Source: Ornithomonoglobus_A sp045649025 (GTDB lineage Bacteria; Bacillota; Clostridia; UBA1381). From it: DNA of 51,875 nt. The translations under genes were made by a program, and so were the position numbers. Within the stretch, counting starts at the first letter, position 1. Each line of letters begins with the position of its first letter. The notes beneath the pieces are model-generated. The model did no database searches, was not told the origin of the DNA, and worked only from the letters and a program-made list of their open reading frames with translations. Positions 42,901 through 49,336 of the stretch are shown here, piece after piece. The stretch covers positions 1-51,875 of the forward strand of contig JAZRPB010000018.1 of NCBI GenBank assembly GCA_045649025.1, written 5' to 3'.

Positions 42901-44353
42901 CAATTTCTTTAACCGGTGCCCATTCAGAAGTCCAGAAGTTTCCAAGGTAACCTTCAACAAACAGTCTTTCTGCTTTTGTCCAGTTATATGGTTCTGTGTT
43001 TGCAAATTGAATTGCTCCGCCTTTGTTCATATCGCCAGAGGTTTTTGCACCTGGCTCACAGTCAAGAATTGACTCATAATCGTCGTTTGGCCATTTTGCA
43101 ACAGTTTGCTGATGTTCATTTAAGAAAATCATTGGCGGCTTCAGTCTGGAAGCGTTCATTGCTGTTCCGTTCCATGCTGCTTCTGCAAACTCAATTAGAG
43201 CTTTAGGGAACGTATCTGTTGAAAGCTTAAGCTGAATTAGCTTACCCTTTGCATCCGCATGAACTCTGTTTTCCATCTTGCCCTTAACAGGGGTTGCTTT
43301 TGAATGGTCTATTTCACTTGCTGCAGTAAGCACAACCTTTGCACCCTCTTCAGCTTTATATGTGATAGGTGCGCCTTGTGTACCACTGTCTACTGATGTG
43401 AACTTAAGTGCCCCGTCTAACACATAGGTACCCTCTTTGAAGATAACATTTGCGGTGTTACCGTTTCTTTTAGCTTTTATAGCTGCTTTTCTTGCATCTT
43501 CAATGTTAACAAACGGATTATCCCTTGTACCGTCACCTGATGAGCCTGCTGCTGCAACATAAATATTCTTTACTTTGCCTGCTGCCTCGGGGTCTATTTC
43601 AATTTTATCGTAATCTACGTTTGAGTATTTAACAATCTCAACATTGTCTATTGTTGCCTCGGCACAGTATGCGTCAAAACCAACATAGCCCGTTTTAAGT
43701 GAGTTGTCTTTTACATCGGCAAAGATTGCTTTGCCGTCTACTCTTACACTTATTTTGTTATCAACAAGTCTTATACCCACTTTTGAGTATTCATCTGACT
43801 TTATTTTTGCATTTGCTCTTCTTATTTCAACAAGGTCTCCGCCATTTACTCTCTTTAAAAGAACAGCTTTACCCTCGTTTTTGTAAAATCTTACCTGATA
43901 CATCGACTTGTCTTCTTCTGCTCGGAATATAACACCGGCATAAACGCTGCCGCTTGCTATTTTTAGGTCGAACTCCAAGTCTGCATTCTGGATAGAAAGT
44001 GCTCTCGACATCACAATATTGTTTGTTTCTGATGTCTGCTTATTTTTAAAGTGTAGTGCCAAGCCTTTTGCGTTAAAGCCCTTACCCGACAGCACGCTCC
44101 AGTTAGCAATGCCCTCATCAAAGCTTTCCGAAACAACAACTTCTTTGGTTACAGTATTCTCCTCAACTATCTCTTCTTCTGTAACATCTTCTGTAACCTC
44201 TTCTTTAGTTTCGGTTGTCTGTGTTTGTGTTACCTGTGTTGCTTCTTCCACAACAGAGGTGTTGGTTGTTGCCGCATCTGACTGTGCAAAAACAACAGCT
44301 TCGGCTGCAACCATCGATAAGGCCATAAGCAACGATATTAATTTTTTATTCAT
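39929..44353 (-). CDS. Exported multidomain beta-helix protein (1474 aa)
   Basis: Signal peptide (1-23), then a Thr/Glu/Val-rich linker (about 25-72). A LamG/DUF1080-like beta-sandwich follows (about 75-245: VVSESFDEGIANWSVLSGKG, YAGVIFRAEEDKSMYQVRFY). The right-handed beta-helix (about 265-900) opens with NIYVAAAGSSGDGTRDNP and has DSGTQGAPITYKAEEGAKVV and LIEELDLPGEYYIDSEERML, clearly related to the protein at 34119. An FN3 domain (about 1000-1090), a FIVAR-like helical segment (about 1105-1160), a second LamG-like domain (about 1165-1325) and a C-terminal carbohydrate-binding-like sandwich follow. The likely role is polysaccharide binding and cleavage outside the cell. RBS GGGAGG; 25 bases after the SLH gene, so co-transcribed. 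Confidence 0.78.
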   Translation of the reverse strand: MNKKLISLLMALSMVAAEAVVFAQSDAATTNTSVVEEATQVTQTQTTETKEEVTEDVTEEEIVEENTVTKEVVVSESFDEGIANWSVLSGKGFNAKGLALHFKNKQTSETNNIVMSRALSIQNADLEFDLKIASGSVYAGVIFRAEEDKSMYQVRFYKNEGKAVLLKRVNGGDLVEIRRANAKIKSDEYSKVGIRLVDNKISVRVDGKAIFADVKDNSLKTGYVGFDAYCAEATIDNVEIVKYSNVDYDKIEIDPEAAGKVKNIYVAAAGSSGDGTRDNPFVNIEDARKAAIKAKRNGNTANVIFKEGTYVLDGALKFTSVDSGTQGAPITYKAEEGAKVVLTAASEIDHSKATPVKGKMENRVHADAKGKLIQLKLSTDTFPKALIEFAEAAWNGTAMNASRLKPPMIFLNEHQQTVAKWPNDDYESILDCEPGAKTSGDMNKGGAIQFANTEPYNWTKAERLFVEGYLGNFWTSEWAPVKEIDVEENKIRLKYRTAYGVAAKRRWSVVNLIEELDLPGEYYIDSEERMLYLYPPHNLTSTDKLSVARIQNIIEVSGAEYINFEGLELTMAGADPNVKDATLDSGNGIVLDKDCKYINIKDCTISNVGNSGIFLKGNYNVVDGCHIYNTGVDGISIEEAGDRANLIPSGIVVQNSVISDVVNNTGRNAYGGIRINHTTVDVHIRNNIIHNMPNNAIRYNGNGHQFYHNEFSSVCTLTADAGALYSGRTWVDWGCSAYENYFHDVGMTESEATHLSHAMYWDDNQTGQDFSRNIIFANNKALCKANHISGGSHTFVGNTTVACEEAIFYDPRNSRTADEWLSPSILINEMCWGLVDAFSPPFMEKYPEMSKQLDKIKAANRMVFDAEIRGNLFVDTLGNGAHDRVRKDYIYLNNVDLPDIHEEDYDEIFVDPANHDFRVTDEARKKYNLPDEILGEEFDLNQIGLQKDFVLPKENMVLELLAPAKETTGLQPSRTTLAWTKTPSADAYRWEISTDPNFETVTDYGETFMRAVSPEGLAPNTTYYWRVTAVNKSRQIGCETESKVWSFTTGKDILITEPLENKISQTKVALNALKEGTAVGQYKTGTKQYVAETIAKAESVLKDENATQAMLDSTITDINKVMQGLDEFINVGYTTVNLDSSVDIIDSSTIAKIERGADSVKMSTQGKASFFVFDEVISNYNVMKFKTRVDTLDEGWAAYGLRISTADKAIFAQGSYYFLIKPDIFELQKQGAIYQIAPNDGRFKFGEWNDIEFASITTTKGIHMFFKLNGEVIFDFIDTTEPNYTAGMFGVYNATANSTIEIAKADEVPTTLFERSEAIQRQLDSNATILYTDSDALTKSGNFLSTNNMGFNNTPAMKVVGKGDTASWKMVGESIDNGKNYKVSYYHIPSEKGDPNVKVKLDGYSGYYETTIDLSKGEKGWVELGTFQFQDSDYIGRLNITFEASGQGEMWLNAVEFAPLEGGVNMLTSPKDAK

Positions 44354-44378
44354 ATCTTTTTCCTCCCTATCTTATACC

Positions 44379-47300
44379 CTAGTTTGGATTAATTACGCAT
44401 ATTGATTCAACTGCGTAGGTTCTCTTTGTGTAAACAACCTTCGAGCACGCTGCACCATACTTTGTGTATGGTTTCATAGTTCCTGTTGCAGAGCCTCTTG
44501 TTACATTTGCAAAGTTCTGTACTCTGCCCATTTCGGGGTATACAAATACACCCGGGAATATGTTTGTTTCCCATGCAACACCGTCATCCTCATCAAGCGA
44601 TGGGTCTATACCATGTGCAGGATTTTGGTTTGTAATTGTTGCAACACCATCTTGAATGTCATATACCCAACCAATAAACACCTTTAAGGCTGCAGGGTTA
44701 TATAAATGTGCACCATTTGTGGTGTGAACCTCGTGGTCACCCTGATATTTGTTTGCTGTGCCATCGGCAGCACCTGTTGCAAACGGATTTGAAAGGGTTA
44801 ATGCCTTATAGGATAGCTTTTCAATACCCGGAATACCGCCCTTTAGTGTTTTTTGAGCTGTACCTGCCGCTATTTCTTCGTCTGTTACATTTGTATCATA
44901 AACCATCTGGTCGGCATCATAGAATACCATTGCGTCTACAAGGTATCCGTTTTCTACTGCATAGTAGATACCATCGCCAGGGCCAATATGTACAATTGCA
45001 TCGTTTATTCCGTCACCATCGCCATCTGATATATGACCATTTGATACGCCTAAAACACCTGTTAGATAAGTTTGCTCTTCCATAAGGTATTTTGCAGTCT
45101 TATTGGTTGTGTCTATTGCTTCAATTTCGTAGCATAGTTCGTCGGTTTTAGGATCTACAATCTTTTTAACACTTCTTACATACATTATTTTCTTCTCTTG
45201 AAGATACGCTGTGCCCGCCTGATTTGCTGATGTTAAAATTGCATGGCTGGCAAACACTGAACGGTAGTCGGTGTTGTATACCATAAATGTCTGTGCTGAG
45301 TTTGATGCACTTGTGCCAAGGGCTGCTTCAAACGCCTCTGTTGAAGAAATGCTGTATTCTGAATAGTCTGTTTTGTCGGTCGGAACAAAAAATACGTTTG
45401 TTGTTGATGTTGCTGCTGCAACACCGCCAAATATAACTTTACCTGATGATTTATCAACATTGTATTCTTGTATTGTTCCGTATTTTCTGCCTGGATAGTT
45501 TGTTACTGTTGTGTTTGTTGAAGCAGTATCAACCATACACCACAATCTGTTTGTTTTTGTTGGTCTTCTACCAAAATATAGCGGAAGCTCTAATTTTATT
45601 ATTTCGCCGTTTGAGTTAAGCTTATATCTTACAAGACCCGAATATGCAAGGAAGTTGGCAATTGCTGTATCAACTGTTGCATCGTTTGTGGCGTCATTGT
45701 CGCCTAAAACGCTTAATGCGTTTGATATCTGTGCCTGCGACCAGTTGTTTTCGTTATCTTGCTCATCTAAAACATATAGCTTTTTAGATACAGGAAGAAG
45801 CTCCGAATCACCCATATCGTTGAAAATTCTTACACATACTTCGCCTGCTCTGTCGCTGATTACTTTTACCCATTGAAGATAGCCAAACATCCAATCAAAA
45901 GGACCTGCTATTTTTTCAAAAGCAACAAGCTTGCCGAATGCGTCGAGGTAAAAATCATATGTGCCCGACATCTCTGGTGCACCATAGTTTGCATCAAGAT
46001 ATCTTGAGAAGCTGTATTTTGAGCCTTCATCTGTTGTGATGTAGCCTCTTACCGATTGGGTTGAAGAAGCACAGCTATTTACTGTTCCTGTTTGCTTTTC
46101 ATTTGAAATAAGAATCTTTATTCTTTCGCCGTCAAGACTTTCCATTACTGAAAGAACCATATCGCCAGTAATTGCAGAAAGGTCTGTTTCCTTGCCGTTG
46201 GCGGTGTATATTCTATAGTTCATTGAGTCAAGGTCGAGTGTTTCGCCATTTTGCTTTAAATATACTTTGTTGGTTGCGGTGTCTAAGCTAATTGTAACAA
46301 CTGCTCTGTAGTCTTCAATTCTTACCACATCCATTATGCCGTCGCCCGAGTTGTCGAATAATCTTACAACTCCTGTTTCAGGAATGAACATATCCTGTGT
46401 AAATTCATCGGTTAGATTTAGCGCCTTATCGTTGTAGATAATTGTTGCGTTCTTTTTTACCTTTGTTTTTTTCTGCTTTAATGAAAACTCGTCATCATAA
46501 TAAACATATTCATTTACTGTTGATTTTGTTGTATCAAATTTTATAATGTTGCCACCTTCTAAAACAAGAGCTTCGTTTCTGTCGACTCTTTCATATAGGA
46601 AAGCAACCGAATGTTGATACTTGCCCTCTGTGTAGTATGCAACCACATACTTACCAACAAGGTTTCCAAGTCCTGTTTCGTTAAACATAACATCGCCATA
46701 AGCAATTACTATTTCGTCTTGATTAATGGCAGATTCACCATTCATAGATGTGACACCATCGTCTGTTACAATACCTGTTGTCTTAAAGAGGTTAAGTCTT
46801 GCCTCTCTAAAGAGTACATTGTTGTTCGATGAGATGTTATATTCAAGACTCATCATATCTGTAATGTCAGCATTTAGCATATTATAGATTAATATGTATG
46901 CATTTACACGCGACACACCATTACCCTTTGTGCTGTAAAGACCGTCTGTTACGTCCTTTTGTGCTAAAAGCTTGCTGTATTTACCAGCAACGAACAACTC
47001 TGTTTTTGCATAGCCCATTGTTCTTAAAAGAAACTCATATGCTGTTTCAACGTCAAGTTCCTGTTCGGGCAAGAAGTTGCCAAACTTGTTTGTTGAAATA
47101 TGACCGCTCGATAAAAGGGCTGTAACAGCATTATAGTAATCTTCTGATGATGAAACGTCCTTTGCGCCGTCGCCCGATGCAAGTGCCTCAAGATTGGGAT
47201 TTAAACCAAACGCAACCTTTGAAAGCATTGTTGCAAATTCTGCTCTTGTGACAGTTTCTGTTAAGTCTGCCTTTTCATCATATATGCCCACGTAACTAAG

Positions 47301-47414
47301 AACTGCTTTCTGGTCCTCTGTTAGTGTCACTGCATCTTCGGCATATATGGGGGTGCAATTAAGCAAGGTAATCATACTTGCCATTGCTAAAATTAATGCT
47401 AATACTCTTTTCAT
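44379..47414 (-). CDS. SLH-domain surface protein of unknown function (1011 aa)
   Basis: Signal peptide MKRVLALILAMASMITLLNC followed by TPIYAED, then an N-terminal S-layer-homology region (about 30-200: VLSYVGIYDEKADLTETVTR, AEFATMLSKVAFG, NAVTALLSSGHIS, ETAYEFLLRTMGY). This would bind it to pyruvylated secondary wall polymer. The remaining 800 residues are beta-rich repeats I do not recognise as an enzyme. Asp-rich EF-like strings (FDNSGDGIMDVVRIEDY and SDGDGDGINDAIV) could bind calcium. It ends RTYAVESICVINPN. It lies 20 bases after the second SLH gene and 25 before the beta-helix gene. A structural or binding scaffold is the most likely role; no catalytic motif is seen. Confidence 0.7.
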   Translation of the reverse strand: MKRVLALILAMASMITLLNCTPIYAEDAVTLTEDQKAVLSYVGIYDEKADLTETVTRAEFATMLSKVAFGLNPNLEALASGDGAKDVSSSEDYYNAVTALLSSGHISTNKFGNFLPEQELDVETAYEFLLRTMGYAKTELFVAGKYSKLLAQKDVTDGLYSTKGNGVSRVNAYILIYNMLNADITDMMSLEYNISSNNNVLFREARLNLFKTTGIVTDDGVTSMNGESAINQDEIVIAYGDVMFNETGLGNLVGKYVVAYYTEGKYQHSVAFLYERVDRNEALVLEGGNIIKFDTTKSTVNEYVYYDDEFSLKQKKTKVKKNATIIYNDKALNLTDEFTQDMFIPETGVVRLFDNSGDGIMDVVRIEDYRAVVTISLDTATNKVYLKQNGETLDLDSMNYRIYTANGKETDLSAITGDMVLSVMESLDGERIKILISNEKQTGTVNSCASSTQSVRGYITTDEGSKYSFSRYLDANYGAPEMSGTYDFYLDAFGKLVAFEKIAGPFDWMFGYLQWVKVISDRAGEVCVRIFNDMGDSELLPVSKKLYVLDEQDNENNWSQAQISNALSVLGDNDATNDATVDTAIANFLAYSGLVRYKLNSNGEIIKLELPLYFGRRPTKTNRLWCMVDTASTNTTVTNYPGRKYGTIQEYNVDKSSGKVIFGGVAAATSTTNVFFVPTDKTDYSEYSISSTEAFEAALGTSASNSAQTFMVYNTDYRSVFASHAILTSANQAGTAYLQEKKIMYVRSVKKIVDPKTDELCYEIEAIDTTNKTAKYLMEEQTYLTGVLGVSNGHISDGDGDGINDAIVHIGPGDGIYYAVENGYLVDAMVFYDADQMVYDTNVTDEEIAAGTAQKTLKGGIPGIEKLSYKALTLSNPFATGAADGTANKYQGDHEVHTTNGAHLYNPAALKVFIGWVYDIQDGVATITNQNPAHGIDPSLDEDDGVAWETNIFPGVFVYPEMGRVQNFANVTRGSATGTMKPYTKYGAACSKVVYTKRTYAVESICVINPN

Positions 47415-47434
47415 ATAATTATCCCTTTCCTATG

Positions 47435-49024
47435 TTAATTCATACCTAAAAGCTTTGACACCTTCATTAACATTTGTGCTGTTTGTGCTCTTGTAGCTGT
47501 ATTATTTGGTGCTACTGTTGAATCTCCCATACCCGAGATTATACCCGCACCTGCAAGATATGCTACTGCGTCTTGTGCATAGTCGCTTACCGAGCCAAAA
47601 TCAGAGAAGCTATCGTCCTTTTTAACGAAATTATATCCCATCTTTTGTGTTGCTCTGTATATAACTGTGCATAAATCCTGTCTTGTCATTTTCTGACCAA
47701 TACCAAAACTACCATCACTCATACCATTCATCAGTCCGTTTTCCATTGCCGAGCCGATGTATGAATATGCCCAGTGATTTTTGGCAACGTCGTTGTAGGT
47801 TGCTGCTGCACCTGAATTATAACGGCTAAATGCAACTGTAATGATTTTTGCCACTTGCTCTCTTAATACGGGCTCATTTGGAGCAAATGTCTTATCTGCA
47901 GTACCCTGCATTATACCCTTTTTAACCACATAGTCTATTGCTTCATATGCCCATTCAACTGTGCCGATATCGTTGTATTTGTTTGTTAGTGCAACACCTG
48001 TTGTATTCACACCTGTACCTTGTGACGGAATAACAATCGACGGAGAATTATCTGGCTGATTGCCTGTTACGCCGCCTTGTATCATACCGCCTTGCGGAGG
48101 AGGTGTTATGCCGCCACCTGCTGCACTTATTGCTGCAACAAAGTCTGCTTCAAAGGTTGCCATATCCTTATATTCATCACCAATAAATTTTGTGCAAATC
48201 TGCGTTTGCTTTGTTTGGTCAGTAATTGCAAGATATTGGTTTGCACCGTTTATTCTTGCATCTTCATAATAAGTTAGAAGAGCATTGTGAACATTTGAAG
48301 CAACAAGCGTATCTTTTAGTTCATCCAAAAATGTAAGCTCATTCTTTGCAAGCTCTGCAAGCTCCTTCATTTTTACTGCTGCTGCATCTGCTTTTTGGTC
48401 GGGCGTTCCCTCACCGTCTAAACAAGCTTGAATTTCTGCCGCATTCTCAAGAATTACCTTATTTAAATATGCCTTCTTTTCAGCTGCGGTAAATATTGAG
48501 CCGTCTGTTTCTTCAAAATATGAAGTATCAACACCAATTGATGAAGCAAACAATGTAGAAAGCTGTGTATATATGTCACCTGTATATTCTCCGTCGGCAA
48601 TGTCGGCAATAAAGGCATTTGTTGCATCCTTACCCACGAACAAAAACTCGTATGGATCTGTCTGATTGCTTGCATAAACATCGTACTTAACGCCTGGCGT
48701 GCCATTATATACTCCGTTGCCTGTGAAAATGAACGAAGCAGTAAATTTGCCTGTTGTTCTGTCGATATCAGCCTCTTCAACAGGCTGAATAATAACGTTT
48801 GTGGGATCATTTAAACCATTTGCAAGGCCTGTGCCGCCAAAAGCAGCTTGTTTTTCTATATATATACTTATAATTTTCTCATTTGCGCCGATTGTACCCT
48901 CAACGGTAACCTCGGTTGTGCTATAAGTACTTATTCTTGCTGATGTTACTGTGGCTGCACTTGCACATGTTCCCAATGCTAATGCACAAGCACTTATGAT
49001 TGGTATTAATATCTTTTTTGTCAT
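47435..49024 (-). CDS. SLH-domain surface protein with C-terminal triple SLH
   Basis: A 529-aa exported protein. The signal peptide ends CASA and is followed by a beta domain (about 25-130) and a helical middle (about 140-305). A Gly/Pro/Gln linker (GGGITPPPQGGMIQGGVTG) leads to three C-terminal SLH repeats, each recognisable as in NHWAYSYIGSAMENGLMNGM and DGSFGIGQKMTRQDLCTVIY. SLH repeats bind the cell-wall polymer, so the N-terminal part would be displayed outside. The ATG has AGGAGAGG upstream. It is the first gene of the three-gene cassette running to 39929. Confidence 0.82.
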   Translation of the reverse strand: MTKKILIPIISACALALGTCASAATVTSARISTYSTTEVTVEGTIGANEKIISIYIEKQAAFGGTGLANGLNDPTNVIIQPVEEADIDRTTGKFTASFIFTGNGVYNGTPGVKYDVYASNQTDPYEFLFVGKDATNAFIADIADGEYTGDIYTQLSTLFASSIGVDTSYFEETDGSIFTAAEKKAYLNKVILENAAEIQACLDGEGTPDQKADAAAVKMKELAELAKNELTFLDELKDTLVASNVHNALLTYYEDARINGANQYLAITDQTKQTQICTKFIGDEYKDMATFEADFVAAISAAGGGITPPPQGGMIQGGVTGNQPDNSPSIVIPSQGTGVNTTGVALTNKYNDIGTVEWAYEAIDYVVKKGIMQGTADKTFAPNEPVLREQVAKIITVAFSRYNSGAAATYNDVAKNHWAYSYIGSAMENGLMNGMSDGSFGIGQKMTRQDLCTVIYRATQKMGYNFVKKDDSFSDFGSVSDYAQDAVAYLAGAGIISGMGDSTVAPNNTATRAQTAQMLMKVSKLLGMN

Positions 49025-49141
49025 TTTATCCTCTCCTTTTTTCTATATGATCAAGCTCTTGTAAAATTGGAGCCCGGAATGAATAGAATGTTTCTTCATT
49101 CCTTCATTCTGCAAACACTTCATCATATAGAAGCGGTTGAT

Positions 49142-49193
49142 AATTAATTCCGCTATGGGCGGAGAACGCTCTCCGCCCTAACGGGAATTAATT
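49142..49193. repeat. Two-level palindrome related to the dispersed family
   Basis: Outer arms AATTAATTCC/GGAATTAATT (49142-49151 with 49184-49193) enclose GGGCGGAGA/TCTCCGCCC (49157-49165 with 49170-49178). Six T residues follow on the plus strand. Its TTAGGG and AGCGGAAT (minus strand) resemble the family flanks. Confidence 0.65.
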
Positions 49194-49209
49194 TTTTGAT
49201 CTGTTTTGA

Positions 49210-49253
49210 GATTCCTCGGCATTTGCGGACCGTCGGGAACGCCGGTCCCTACA
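49210..49253 (-). repeat. Dispersed palindromic repeat, copy 4
   Basis: Minus strand TGTAGGGACCGGCG, TTCCCGACGGTCCG, CAAATGCCGAGGAATC, with GGACCG/CGGTCC as the palindrome. It is the closest relative of the copy that ends ftsH. Confidence 0.8.
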
Positions 49254-49262
49254 TTTATACAT

Positions 49263-49321
49263 TGTAGGGTTTGGCGGTTTCCGACAACCCGTTGTTATCC
49301 TAAGCGTATGCGAAGGATCTC
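49263..49321 (+). repeat. Dispersed palindromic repeat, copy 5, head-to-head with copy 4
   Basis: TGTAGGGTTTGGCGG, TTTCCGACAACCCG, then a 16-base insertion relative to copy 4 and the tail ATGCGAAGGATCTC. The arm pairs GGGTT/AACCC here replace GGGACC/GGTCC of copy 4, so pairing is kept. CCCTACA/TGTAGGG joins the two copies. Confidence 0.65.
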
Positions 49322-49336
49322 TTTTTATTTAGTTGC

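Larger units (their letters stand above)
49025..49336. other. 312-base intergenic region packed with palindromes
   Basis: No gene is supported. From left to right: a GGAATGAA/TTCATTCC hairpin (49076-49102) in the leader of the SLH gene; the GC-rich palindrome at 49142-49193; and an inverted pair of the dispersed repeat (49208-49321). No convincing sigma-A promoter for the SLH gene was found. Confidence 0.6.
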
